NCBI GenBank assembly: GCA_002021875.1
Contig: CP018627.1
Span: 3,968,001-4,032,000, forward strand
Direction of reading: 5' to 3'
From: Streptomyces hygroscopicus
Lineage (GTDB): Bacteria > Actinomycetota > Actinomycetes > Streptomycetales > Streptomycetaceae
Length of the DNA stretch: 64,000 bases
In this document: positions 9,050 to 18,406 of the stretch, piece by piece
Numbering within the stretch: position 1 is the first letter of the stretch
How the letters are laid out: each line of letters begins with the position of its first letter
Made by a program: the position numbers and the translations under genes
The notes under the pieces: model-generated
Told to the model about the DNA's origin: nothing
Seen by the model: only the letters and a program-made list of their open reading frames with translations
The model's database searches: none

Positions 9050-10420
9050 TCACCGCGTGAGCCAGCGCACCTCGTATCCGTCCATCCCGAACGACCGGCC
9101 GTCGACCTTCGCCTTGATCGGCCGGTCGAGGGTGTTGACGACCAGCACCGCGTCATCGTCGGCGAGCACCTGGACGTTGGGCCGGTCGTCGGCGGCGATG
9201 TCCACGGAGCGGAAGGCCGTGCCGGGCGGGAACTCCCGGGCGAACCGGCCGAGCAGCTTCATCATGGGCAGCGCACGGCCGCCGTCGTCCAGCTCGGTGG
9301 GGCGCCACAGACAGCCGGGGCACCGCTTGCCCGTGGTCTCCGGGTTCCAGTAGAAGGCCGTGGCGGTGCCGCCCTCGGCCAGCCGGATCATCGCGGTGGC
9401 CTGGACGGCGGTGCGGCGGCCCTCGCTCCAGCCGGCGCGGTCATCGCGCCCGTCGGCCGGTTCGACGTACCACTCGGCCCACCACACCGGCAGCCCGGTG
9501 GTCCTGCGCAGCCAGCGGGTGACGTCCTGGAACTTCCGCGTGGCCGCGAAGGCGTCCGGGATGAGCCGGTCGCCCTCGCGGGTGTAGCTGGAGCCGTCGA
9601 CGACGACGAAGTCCGCGCCCGCCTTGTGCTTGTCCCAGTACGTGATCGCGGCGGCGGACCGCTGGTCGAGGGTGCCCCAGGGGCCGCTCACCGCGGCGGA
9701 GCCGTCGGCCTCGCCCGGGGCGTCGCTGTCGGCGACCACATACGGGCCGCCGATCTGGTTGCCGGGGTTCTGCTTCTTCAGCTCGCGGTAGACCAGGTTG
9801 TAGAGCCGGGTGTAGCCCTCGTAGTTCCAGCGCTTCTTGCCGTCGTCGTAGAAGCCCTTGAACTCGTTCCACACGATGAAGTGGCGCACCTGCGGATAGC
9901 GCTGGGCGATCTTTCCCGCGAGCGCGGCGAAGTCCTTGTAGTGCTCGGGGGTGGGCGCGGTCTCCAGGGCCTCCTGCGACCAGTCCGTACGTCCCGGCTC
10001 GCCGCCCTTCATCCAGTCGGGCGCACAGCACAGGGTGAGCACGGGCGCGGTGCCGGTCTTGCGCATCAGGGCGATGCGGCGGTCGAGGTCCGCGAAGTCG
10101 TAGTGGCCCGGGGACGGCTCGGGGTTGCCCGCGCCCCAGCCCATGATGTGCTGGTTCTGCGGCATCGGCCGGCCGGCCAGCAGGGCGCTCGCGGCCTTAC
10201 GGCCGCTTTCCGTGCCCTGGTCGGCGCTGTACTGGGTATGGGTGAATCCCCAGCCCAGCCCCCCGGCGCCGGCCTTCCCGCGCTCCGACTCCGATCCCTG
10301 CCGCCCCTCGCCCGCGCCGGGCCCGCCGGAGCAGGTGGCCGCCAGCAGTGCCAGCGTGACCATGCCGACACCGAGCAGCGCGCCGGTCCGCCGGCGCCTC
10401 TTTTGCCATAACCTGGCCAA
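9050..10420 (-). CDS. Secreted glycoside hydrolase, GH39/clan-A-like TIM barrel
   Basis: A 456-residue protein with an Arg/Lys-rich N-terminus, a hydrophobic stretch (GALLGVGMVTLALLAAT) and a cysteine followed by GGPG, so it is exported and perhaps lipid-anchored; threonine before the cysteine makes the lipobox non-canonical. The mature part looks like a GH39 or related clan-A barrel: FIVWNEFKGF would hold the acid/base glutamate in the WNE motif, and LPVWWAEWYVEP the nucleophile. I chose the TTG at 10420 with GGGAACGGGG upstream, since earlier starts would bury the signal sequence. It is convergent with the polysaccharide operon and may process that glycan. Confidence 0.75.
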   Translation of the reverse strand: MARLWQKRRRRTGALLGVGMVTLALLAATCSGGPGAGEGRQGSESERGKAGAGGLGWGFTHTQYSADQGTESGRKAASALLAGRPMPQNQHIMGWGAGNPEPSPGHYDFADLDRRIALMRKTGTAPVLTLCCAPDWMKGGEPGRTDWSQEALETAPTPEHYKDFAALAGKIAQRYPQVRHFIVWNEFKGFYDDGKKRWNYEGYTRLYNLVYRELKKQNPGNQIGGPYVVADSDAPGEADGSAAVSGPWGTLDQRSAAAITYWDKHKAGADFVVVDGSSYTREGDRLIPDAFAATRKFQDVTRWLRRTTGLPVWWAEWYVEPADGRDDRAGWSEGRRTAVQATAMIRLAEGGTATAFYWNPETTGKRCPGCLWRPTELDDGGRALPMMKLLGRFAREFPPGTAFRSVDIAADDRPNVQVLADDDAVLVVNTLDRPIKAKVDGRSFGMDGYEVRWLTR

Positions 10421-10610
10421 CCCGCCCCGTTCCCTTCCCTGACGCCCCACAACGGGTAAGAGTATCCGTGAACGCCCCCATTCCAGTGGGGTTCCGTGGA
10501 ACAGCTCGGTAAACGGCCACAAACCTTGGTGCGCCCTCGCCCCCAGTCCTGGATCATGGGGCCGGGTGCGCTGACCGACGCACCGGCCCCCCGTTCTCAG
10601 GAGGCAGACC

Positions 10611-11723
<1,113 letters not shown>

Positions 11724-11771
11724 ACCGGCCCCCGGGAGCCGCCGCCCGCGGGACGGCCGCCGGGGGCCGGT
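11724..11771 (+). terminator. Rho-independent-like hairpin after the AAA+ gene
   Basis: ACCGGCCCCC (11724-11733) pairs perfectly with GGGGGCCGGT (11762-11771), starting right after the stop codon of the AAA+ gene. There is no T-run, as is common in Streptomyces. Confidence 0.6.
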
Positions 11772-11859
11772 GAGCCGGCCCGCCTCCGGGGGGCTTGTGA
11801 GATGCCCACGGGTCCCCGTGGCCCGGGCCCCCGTGGGGCCCGCTCCCGTGGGGCCCGGC

Positions 11860-12636
11860 TCAGGCGTACAGCTCCCGCAGCCGGACCGACAGGCAGGTCA
11901 CACAGCCCTCCATCTTCTCGAACTCGCTGATGTCCACCGGCACCGGCTCATAGCCGAGATCGGCGAACAGCTCGGCGCTGCGCGGCGCGCTCTCCGCCAT
12001 CAGCAGCTTGCCGCCGCCGAGCAGCACCACATGGGCGCCGGACTCCTCGGGAACGGGGAGGAAGCGGTCGAAGGCGTCAGGGTCGTCGACCAGCGGCGGA
12101 TAGCCGATGACGGTGCCGTCCGGCAGCGCGGTGACCGCCGACTTGAGGTGGAGCACCTTGCTGACCGGTACGGCCACCACCCGTGCGCCCAGCGGCTCCA
12201 GCGCGGCGCGAAGCTGGCGGATGCCGTCGCCGTTGGTGCGTCCGCCGCGTCCCACGTATACGGTGTCGCCGATCTTCAGGACGTCGCCGCCCTCCAGCGT
12301 GCCCGGCTCGCGGATCCGGTTCAGCGAGCAGCCGAGCCCGGTCACGGCCTCCTCCGTCGTCAGGGTCTCGGGCCTGCGGGACTCGGCTCCGGGGCGGGCG
12401 ATCACCGCGACGTTCCGGTGGACGACCATGGTGTCCTCGACGAACACCCCGTCCGGGCAGTCGTCCACCGGCGGCAGCTCCACCGTCTCCCAGCCGTGTG
12501 CGCGCAGCGCCACGACATAGACCTCCCACTGCCGCAGCGCCAGCGCGGCGTCGACCGGGGTGCGGTCGATATGGGTGACGAGCCCGTCGGCGAGGCGGGG
12601 GCTGGGGCGTCGGACGAGGGCTTTGCGGCTGGTCAT
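11860..12636 (-). CDS. ddaH: Dimethylarginine dimethylaminohydrolase
   Basis: A 258-residue enzyme of the amidinotransferase superfamily. It has the substrate-loop FVEDTMVV, the EGGDVL motif, an LHLKSAV segment carrying the catalytic histidine and the C-terminal nucleophile cysteine in EGCVTCLSVRL. Family members hydrolyse N-omega-methylated arginines to citrulline and methylamines. The ATG at 12636 (MTSRKALVRRP) fits the family start; an ATG 12 nt upstream is also possible. The gene is the distal of three leftward genes but is separated from the GntR gene by 48 bp, so it may share its transcript. Confidence 0.88.
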   Translation of the reverse strand: MTSRKALVRRPSPRLADGLVTHIDRTPVDAALALRQWEVYVVALRAHGWETVELPPVDDCPDGVFVEDTMVVHRNVAVIARPGAESRRPETLTTEEAVTGLGCSLNRIREPGTLEGGDVLKIGDTVYVGRGGRTNGDGIRQLRAALEPLGARVVAVPVSKVLHLKSAVTALPDGTVIGYPPLVDDPDAFDRFLPVPEESGAHVVLLGGGKLLMAESAPRSAELFADLGYEPVPVDISEFEKMEGCVTCLSVRLRELYA

Positions 12637-12684
12637 GGGGGACAGCATGGCAGGCGGAGCACCGGCGCAGTGAGCGGCGGAGGT

Positions 12685-13065
12685 TCAGGCGGGGTCTCCG
12701 TAGGCGGCCCGCAGGGCGTCCTCGACGGCGGCGAGGGCTGCCGCGCGGTCCAGACCTAGGCGGCGCGCCCGCTGGACATAGGTCTGGGCGGCCTCGGCGG
12801 CCTGGCGCCGTGCCGCGTCACCCGCCGCCGCGATGAAGGTGCCGTGGCGGCCACGGGTCTCGATCACACCGTCCGCCTCCAGGGCCCGGTACGCCTTGGC
12901 GACGGTGTTCGCCGCCAGCCCCAGCTCCTCGGCGAAGCCCCGTACGGTGGGCAGTTTGTAGCCCACGGGAAGCGCGCCGGAGCGGGCCAGCTCGGCGATC
13001 TGCGCGCGGATCTGCTCGAAGGGGGCGGTCGCCGCGTCCTGGTCGACGGTGATCTGCAAGGCCAC
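12685..13065 (-). CDS. GntR-family (YtrA-type) transcriptional regulator
   Basis: A short 126-residue GntR protein: PFEQIRAQIAELARSGALPVGYKLPTVRGFAEELGLAANTVAKAYRALEADGVIETRGRHGTF covers the whole winged helix-turn-helix (about residues 12-80). The C-terminal 45 residues form only a helical hairpin, as in the YtrA subfamily that usually sits beside ABC-transporter genes; none is seen here. The GTG at 13065 has AGGAG with 7-nt spacing. Targets are unknown; autoregulation is typical of the family. Confidence 0.85.
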   Translation of the reverse strand: MALQITVDQDAATAPFEQIRAQIAELARSGALPVGYKLPTVRGFAEELGLAANTVAKAYRALEADGVIETRGRHGTFIAAAGDAARRQAAEAAQTYVQRARRLGLDRAAALAAVEDALRAAYGDPA

Positions 13066-13141
13066 GTGGGGCTCCTGGGGCGTGGGTGGGGTGGTTTGTG
13101 GCCCCCATTGTGTGCCAGGGCGGGCGCTGCCCGGCCGATGG

Positions 13142-13732
13142 TCAGTGCGGTCGGCGCAGTCCCGCGATGAGCAGCTCGACCAGGTGACGTGTGTTGTAGC
13201 GGGGGTCGGTGCCGGCGCCCGCGCAGAGGCTGCCGACGCCGCGCATGAGCTCGTAGGCGTCCTGGCCGGTGCGGATCTCGCCCGCGTCGGCCGCGGCGTC
13301 GAGGAGCTGGGTGCATACGGGCAGGAGCCGGTCGAGGAAGTAGGAGTGCAGGGGGTCGAAGCAGGGGTCGTCGGATTGCAGCACGGCCGCGAGCCCGTGC
13401 TTGGTGACCAGGAAGTCGACAAAGAGATCGATCCAGCGCCCCAGGGCGGCGTGCGGAGTCTCGCTGGTCGCCCGCAGGGCCGGACCGGCCTCGGCGAGGG
13501 CCTCGACCTGGTGCCGGTAGACGGCGACGATGAGATCCGCCCGCGTCGGGAAGTGGCGGTAGATCGTGGCCGTACCGACACCGGCCTTGGCCGCGATATC
13601 GCGTATCGGCGCTTCGACGCCCGAGGTGACGAAGACCGCGGCGGCCGCTTCGAGCAGGGCCTTCTCGTTGCGCCGCGCGTCCGCCCGCTTGGGCCGGGCC
13701 GCGCGCCCCGCGTCTCGATCGTTGTCGTTCAC
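13142..13732 (-). CDS. TetR-family transcriptional regulator
   Basis: A 196-residue TetR repressor. The N-terminal helix-turn-helix is residues about 20-65 (VFVTSGVEAPIRDIAAKAGVGTATIYRHFPTRADLIVAV); the C-terminal ligand-binding part is helical. The GTG at 13732 with GAAGGGA upstream gives the expected family length. A perfect inverted repeat at 13766-13782 lies 34 bp upstream of the start and is probably its operator. No divergent gene shares that operator, so the normal target (often an oxidoreductase or pump) is missing here and the regulator may only control itself and remote genes. Confidence 0.85.
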   Translation of the reverse strand: MNDNDRDAGRAARPKRADARRNEKALLEAAAAVFVTSGVEAPIRDIAAKAGVGTATIYRHFPTRADLIVAVYRHQVEALAEAGPALRATSETPHAALGRWIDLFVDFLVTKHGLAAVLQSDDPCFDPLHSYFLDRLLPVCTQLLDAAADAGEIRTGQDAYELMRGVGSLCAGAGTDPRYNTRHLVELLIAGLRRPH

Positions 13733-13765
13733 CGCACCCTTCCCTTCGCCGCCGAGTCTAACTAA

Positions 13766-13782
13766 ACGGGACAGCGTCCCGT
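13766..13782. promoter_or_regulatory. Probable TetR operator
   Basis: ACGGGACagcGTCCCGT is a perfect 7-bp inverted repeat with a 3-bp centre, directly upstream of the leftward TetR gene starting at 13732. Position and symmetry fit an autoregulatory TetR site. Confidence 0.65.
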
Positions 13783-13794
13783 AACCTCTGATCG

Positions 13795-14898
13795 TCAGAG
13801 CGGGGTCAGACGGCCGGGGCCCTCCGGGGCGTACGCGATCGGGTCGTCCGGCTCGTGCCAGTGGAGGGCGAAGCGGTGGCCCGCGCGGTACGCCTCGAGG
13901 CCCGCGCGGCAGTACGCCACCATGTCGTCCGGCAGCGCGTCCAGCGGGAACCAGCCGAGCTCGGAGCACTTCTCCGGCTCCCGATTGACGGGCTGCCGCC
14001 CGCCCTCCCCCAGCTCCGCCTCGAAGAACCACCCCGTACGGGCCGCCCCCGTGGGCGCCTTGTGCTGCAGCACGAGGACCGCCCGCACCTCGTCCGGGCC
14101 CAGGGTGAGGCCGATCTCCTCGGCCGTCTCGCGGAGCATCGCGGTGCGGACGTCCTCGCCGTCCTCGACATGCCCGGAGGGGGCATGCAGCAGCCCATCC
14201 GCATAGCCCGTGTTGGCACGGCGGGCGAGCAGCACCTCATCCCCGCGGCGCAGGATCAAATGAACGTCCACGATCTCGGCATGGCGCCGAGCCGGTGCGA
14301 GGTCGGCCACCAGGGCATACCGCTCGTCGCGCACGGCCCGCCCCCACAGCGCCGCGTCCGGCCCGAGCTGCTCGACCGACAGCCGCTCCGTCAGCGGCCC
14401 GACCAGCGCGGACAGCTCGGCGGCGGGCAGCCCGACGGGGTCGGACTCGCCCCACCGCCCCTCGATCAGCACCAGCCGCCCGCCCGGCCGCAGCAGCCGG
14501 CACCAACGGCGCAGCACCGCCTGCCGGTCCGGCAGCATCCACAGCAGATGCCGGACCAGGACGACATCGAAACTCCCCTCCCCCAATGGCGGCTCCGCCG
14601 CGTCCCCGACCAGCACGGTGGCCCCCGTCCCGGCCAGCTTCGCCCGCGCCAGCTCAACCATCCGAGGCGAGCGATCGACCCCCGTCACCCGATGCCCCCG
14701 CTCGGCCGCGAGCAGCGCGAGACTCCCCGTGCCACACCCGAGGTCGAGCACATCCCCGGCCCGCCCGGGCAGCCACCCCCACAGCCGCGCGGCCCACGCC
14801 TCCCGCACGGCCGGATCCCGCAGCCCATGATCCGGCTCGTTGTCGAAGTCCGCGGCGGCGGCGTCCCAGTAAGCGGTGGTCGAGGTATCGGCGCACAT
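13795..14898 (-). CDS. Bifunctional SAM-dependent methyltransferase / NUDIX hydrolase
   Basis: A 367-residue fusion. Residues about 30-170 are a class I methyltransferase with the SAM-binding motif VLDLGCGTGSLALLA and the acidic VTGVDRSP strand end. Residues about 215-350 are a NUDIX hydrolase with a recognisable NUDIX box (GHVEDGE followed by RETAEEIGL, positions about 244-266). The NUDIX part cleaves nucleoside-diphosphate-linked compounds; the methyl acceptor is unknown. The ATG at 14898 is divergent from another methyltransferase gene across 58 bp, so the two share a promoter region. Both domains keep their key motifs, so the fusion looks functional. Confidence 0.85.
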   Translation of the reverse strand: MCADTSTTAYWDAAAADFDNEPDHGLRDPAVREAWAARLWGWLPGRAGDVLDLGCGTGSLALLAAERGHRVTGVDRSPRMVELARAKLAGTGATVLVGDAAEPPLGEGSFDVVLVRHLLWMLPDRQAVLRRWCRLLRPGGRLVLIEGRWGESDPVGLPAAELSALVGPLTERLSVEQLGPDAALWGRAVRDERYALVADLAPARRHAEIVDVHLILRRGDEVLLARRANTGYADGLLHAPSGHVEDGEDVRTAMLRETAEEIGLTLGPDEVRAVLVLQHKAPTGAARTGWFFEAELGEGGRQPVNREPEKCSELGWFPLDALPDDMVAYCRAGLEAYRAGHRFALHWHEPDDPIAYAPEGPGRLTPL

Positions 14899-14956
14899 GC
14901 CGAGATGGTCGCACCCACCACTGACAACGCACCTTGGGTGCCGTCACCATGGACCC

Positions 14957-15727
14957 ATGCCGCCCTCATCCCGCTCCTCACTCGCCACGTCGTTCAACGC
15001 CATCGCCGCCCAGTACGCGGCCGTCCGGCCCGGCTATCCGCCGGAACTGTTCGCGATGGTGGAGGAGTTCACGGGGAGGCCGCTCGACGGGGCCGATGTG
15101 CTGGACGTGGGCGCGGGCACGGGCATCGCCACCCGGCTGCTGGCCGAACGCGGGGCGCGCGTCGTGGCCGTGGAACCGGGCACGGGCATGGCGGCCGAGC
15201 TGCGGAGCGCCCTGCCACGGACCCCGCTGGTGCGGGGCGACGGCAACGCGCTCCCGTTCGCGGGCGGCGTCGCCGACCTCGTCACCTACGCCCAGTCCTG
15301 GCACTGGACCGACCCGGCGCGCTCGGTCCCCGAGGCCGTCCGGGTGCTCCGGCCCGGTGGCGCCCTCGCGCTGTGGTGAAACGTCCCGGACACCGACGTC
15401 CCGTGGCTGGCGCGGCAGGAGGCCCGGCTGGCCGAGCGCTGCCCCGCCTACCGCCCGCCCGGCTTCCCCGCCACGGCCGCCGGGCTGCTCACGCCGTTCG
15501 GCCTCGATACGCGGTCGGGCACCGTCCGCTGGTCACGGACGATCACCGTGGAGGACCGGCTGCGCACCCTCGGCAGCCACTCCTACCTCGCCGTGATGAG
15601 CGCCGCCGAGGCGGACGCGGTACTGAGCGCCGAACGGGCCGAACTGCTCGCGCAGTTCCCGGACGGGGCGCTGGTCGAACCATTCGTCGTGGACGTCACC
15701 GTGGGGAGGCCCGCAGCGCGCGAATAG
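14957..15727 (+). pseudogene. Class I SAM-dependent methyltransferase interrupted by an in-frame TGA
   Basis: The frame from ATG 14957 encodes a methyltransferase: ATSFNAIAAQYAAVRPGYPPEL, SAM motif VLDVGAGTGIATRLL, then LRPGGALALW. It stops at TGA 15377-15379. The same frame continues open to TAG 15725-15727 with the expected C-terminal half (VPDTDVPWLARQEARLAERCPAY and onward). Family members usually have two tryptophans here, so TGG-TGG has become TGG-TGA. Intact length would be 256 residues. The truncated product lacks the last ~115 residues and is probably inactive. A base-call error would look the same. Confidence 0.8.
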
Positions 15728-15778
15728 GTACCCGCGGTACCCCCGGTAGCCGTTCCGCCGCTCTGAAGGAGACCAGTG

Positions 15779-16114
15779 ATGGAGCACAGCCGCTGGAAGC
15801 GGGCGGGCGAACGTAAGCCCGCGGAGGGGTACCAGGAGTCCGCCGAGATCGAGCAGGAGCGCCAGGAGCACCGTCTGTCCATGGCGCTGGCCAAAGTCGT
15901 CTACGACCGCCGCACGGAGCTGGGCCTGTCCCAGACCGAACTGGCCGCCCGGTCCGGGCTGACCCAGGCCAAGATCTCCCGGATCGAGGGGTCCGACTCC
16001 GTGCCCACGCTGCCTCTCCTCGCGAAGCCGGCCAAGGGGCTGAACGCGTCACTGAACATCGCCATCGACGAGGCCGACGCACACGTGACCCTCACCGCCC
16101 ACGAAGCCGCCTAG
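15779..16114 (+). CDS. XRE-family helix-turn-helix protein (HigA-like, orphan)
   Basis: A 111-residue protein with a central helix-turn-helix (residues about 45-95: RTELGLSQTELAARSGLTQAKISRIEGSDSVPTLPLLAKPAKGL), like antitoxins of HigBA/RelE-type modules. AAGGAG sits upstream; a GTG directly before the ATG could also be the start. In such modules the toxin gene usually precedes the antitoxin, but here only the broken methyltransferase lies upstream and a leftward methyltransferase follows. It is therefore an orphan antitoxin-like or free-standing regulator. Confidence 0.75.
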   Translation: MEHSRWKRAGERKPAEGYQESAEIEQERQEHRLSMALAKVVYDRRTELGLSQTELAARSGLTQAKISRIEGSDSVPTLPLLAKPAKGLNASLNIAIDEADAHVTLTAHEAA

Positions 16115-16133
16115 GGCAACGTCACCGTGGGGT

Positions 16134-16880
16134 TCAGGGGCTCCGCCGCAGTACGAGGGTGACGAAGCCGAGGGTGCCGCGGTAGCCGTGCAGCCAGCCC
16201 GTGCGGTGTTCGGCGGCGGCCTTGTACGTGTCCAGGGCGTCGGGTTCGTCGCGGTGGTCCAGGGCCCAGCGGGACAGTGAGCCGGTCCATGACCACTCGT
16301 AGTCGTCCCACTCCCCCGCCGTGCTGACGTGGCCGTAGACGGGTGTCCAGCCGTCGGCGGTGACGCGGTCCACGGTGGTGGCGAGATCGGCGTAGTCGTC
16401 CCAGGTGGCGCCCAGGGCCGAGAGGGCGGCGGCGTCGGGTTCGCGCTCCCAGAAGCCGTCGCCCATGACGACATGGCCGCCCGGGGCGAGGAGTTCACGC
16501 GCCGCCGCGAGGGTGGGCAGCAGCCCGCCGAAGGCGTGCGCGGCGCCGACGCTCAGCACCAGGTCGAAGCGGTGCGCCGAGGCGAACACGGAGGCGTCCA
16601 TCTCGTGGAGGACCAGCCGGTCCGCGACGCCGGCTTCCTCCGCGCCCTCGCGTGCCTGTTCCAGGGCCGCGGTGTGGATGTCCACCCCCTCGGCGTGCAT
16701 CCACGGATAGCGGACCAGGAGCCGCCGCAGCCAGGCGCCGCCTCCACAGCCGAGGTCGAGGGCGCGGTCGGCCTCGTCCGCCACCGCCCGGTCGAGCAGT
16801 CGGGCCACCGACTCGTCGGCGAGCGGGGCGGCGATCGGGTGGTCGGCGTGCGCGAGGTGGGATCTCCGTTGACGGTCCAT
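16134..16880 (-). CDS. Class I SAM-dependent methyltransferase
   Basis: A 248-residue methyltransferase with SAM-binding motif ALDLGCGGGAWLRRLL, acidic motif AEGVDIH and a post-motif LLAPGGHVVMGDGFWEREPD. The DGFW(E/R) segment is common in uncharacterised actinobacterial small-molecule methyltransferases. I start it at ATG 16880 (MDRQRRSHLAHADHP); an upstream ATG at 16952 would read into the IS end repeat. It is convergent with the XRE gene (19 bp gap) and borders the IS-rich zone. Substrate unknown. Confidence 0.8.
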   Translation of the reverse strand: MDRQRRSHLAHADHPIAAPLADESVARLLDRAVADEADRALDLGCGGGAWLRRLLVRYPWMHAEGVDIHTAALEQAREGAEEAGVADRLVLHEMDASVFASAHRFDLVLSVGAAHAFGGLLPTLAAARELLAPGGHVVMGDGFWEREPDAAALSALGATWDDYADLATTVDRVTADGWTPVYGHVSTAGEWDDYEWSWTGSLSRWALDHRDEPDALDTYKAAAEHRTGWLHGYRGTLGFVTLVLRRSP

Positions 16881-16927
16881 CCGCTCAGCGTGCCAAGATC
16901 CGTCCCCCACCGCAGCTCCTTTATCAG

Positions 16928-17011
16928 TGAGCCTCCGCCAACTTGAAATCACAGGTCAAAGAGCTGGTGTGACCGGTTCTCGGGGTGCTCACGCTGGTCG
17001 TGGGCGACAGC
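16928..17011 (-). repeat. IS end repeat, left copy
   Basis: This 84-bp segment begins TGAGCCTCCGCCAACTTGAA and recurs in inverted orientation at 20563-20646; about 71 of 84 positions match in my hand alignment. In the right copy it follows the transposase stop codon, so it is the 3' non-coding end of the insertion sequence. Confidence 0.8.
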
Positions 17012-17638
17012 CGGTGACGATCACGGGGTCGCGTGCGTCGTTGTCGAGGCCGCGGAAGCCGAGGTCCGCCAATGCGCCGAGACCGGCGGCGCGCAGGTGG
17101 GCCAGAATGTGGTCGTGGCGGGCGGCCGTGATGTCGTGGGTGCGGCCGGGCCGGGCGGCGGATATCCAGATCAGGCGGCCTTTCTCGTCGGTCACGGCGA
17201 GGAAGTGCAGGCCGTGATGACGGTATTCGCCGGAGTAGTTTTGTCGGTCGGTCTTTCCTGTGCGGCGTCGGGTGGGGATGAGGGTGCCGTCGATCAGGGC
17301 TACCTCCCCGCCCTGCTTGGCCACCCTCTTCAGGGCGCGGTCCAGGCACGGAGCCTGCGCGGCGAGGAGGGCGATCAGCTCGTCGCGCCAGCGGCGGACG
17401 GTGGACTCGGACACATTGTTGCCGCCGGCCATGTCGGCCAGGCGCTGGTCGTGGCGCAGCACGGCCAAGACGATCACGTGATCCTCCCGGGTGGCAGGAT
17501 CCGCCACCTGGACCGAATCGCCTTCAGGTGGCGTCGCAGTAGATCGGCGAGGTACTTGACGGTGCTCGTGGAGAGCGGCAGACGGCACTGGTAATCAAGC
17601 GGGCAGGTGTCCTCGGCGCGTTCTTTGGATCTCGTCAC
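16989..17638 (-). pseudogene. IS5-group DDE transposase, frameshifted and 3' truncated
   Basis: Reading leftward from GTG 17638, the N-terminal part (LPLSTSTVKYLADLLRRHLKAIRSRWR, LPPGRI) ends at a TGA near 17478. The next frame continues with the conserved VLAVLRHDQRLADMAGGNNVSESTVRRWRDEL, DGTLIP (first catalytic Asp), NYSG, HHGLHFLAVTDEKGRLIWIS and RPGRTHDITAARHD, so one base has been lost near 17478. After VIVTG the sequence jumps straight into the non-coding IS end, deleting about 60-70 C-terminal residues including the last catalytic region. The element cannot transpose on its own. Confidence 0.82.
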
Positions 17639-17888
17639 ACAGTTCCAACGGCCGCCGGGGGCACCCAGTCTCCCGCGCAGCGGTTCCAGCTTGGCCCCAC
17701 GCTGACGTCGATTCCCAGCGCGTCACCGACCTGCCGGGCCATGACCGGTCCGGCGGCCTGCCGCACGGCGGCGAGAATGCGCTGGTAGTCCGGCGGGAGT
17801 GTGCTCTCCTCCACGCCTGGCGTGCGGTGTGGGATCAGCATCACCGCTCGTCCGCCCACCTGATCCGTTCCAGCAGCTCAGGATCCAT
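17635..17888 (-). pseudogene. Remnant of small IS-associated hypothetical gene
   Basis: From ATG 17888 the frame reads MDPELLERIRWADER and then hits TGA; the next frame continues VMLIPHRTPGVEESTLPPDYQRILAAVRQA and DALGIDVSV before drifting into another frame (KLEPLRGRLG). At least two indels are needed to restore a single reading frame. It resembles a small Streptomyces hypothetical protein that I associate with mobile elements. It runs into the start of the transposase remnant. Confidence 0.55.
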
Positions 17889-17948
17889 GCACCGGATCGT
17901 AGAAGGCCGTCCAGCCGCAGCGAGCAAGAACCGGGGAGCTGACGAGGT

Positions 17949-18366
17949 TCAGGCCGTGTTCAACGGGTCTGGCGTTTGGTCAAGGGCATCCCGTCGCGTT
18001 GTGCCTCGCTCCCACATGCTGCGCGCCACTGGTTCCAGCGCCCGGCCCTGGCTGGTCAGAATGTAGCGGACGCGCGGAGGCCGGCCCGGGGGTGCGGTGA
18101 CGCTCGATGACGCCCGCACTGGTCAACTGGGTCGGCCTGTCCGAGAGAGCGGGCAGGGCGGCGGACAGTTCGGAGTATGTGGTCTGACCGCGGCGTAGGA
18201 ACTCGCGGACTACCAGCGGCGTCCACCGACCACCCAGCGCGGCGAGGGTGATGTCAACAGGGCACCGCGGTTCGTGGCCAGGCGGAACGAGGGCGCTGTC
18301 CGGGCAGTCCGCCAGCGGGCCGTCCTGATCACCCGTCGGTGCGTGTCCAACGGTTTGGTGCGTCAC
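17949..18366 (-). pseudogene. HxlR-family regulator, frameshifted
   Basis: From GTG 18366 the frame encodes an HxlR winged helix: RCPVDITLAALGGRWTPLVVREFLRRGQTTYSELSAALPALSDR. It lacks the KVLS residues normally found after LSD. Around 18083-18090 (a run of C and G) one extra base shifts the frame: the conserved continuation PPRVRYILTSQGRALEPVARSMWERG lies in the next frame and ends at TGA 17949-17951. In the unshifted frame the protein reads into nonsense. HxlR proteins usually sense redox or electrophiles and control a neighbouring oxidoreductase. Confidence 0.75.
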
Positions 18367-18406
18367 GAAAACCGTGAGCCGTCGGTCGGCCGATGGGCGG
18401 GGCGGA

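Noticed and set aside
11829..11857. Regulatory direct repeats between the AAA+ and ddaH genes
   Set aside because: Two copies of CCCGTGGGGCCCG in a convergent, extremely GC-rich gap fit terminator-like or simple-sequence DNA better than an operator.
13049..13765. Long plus-strand frame opposite the GntR and TetR genes
   Set aside because: It is the high-GC shadow of two well-supported minus-strand regulators and has no recognisable motif.
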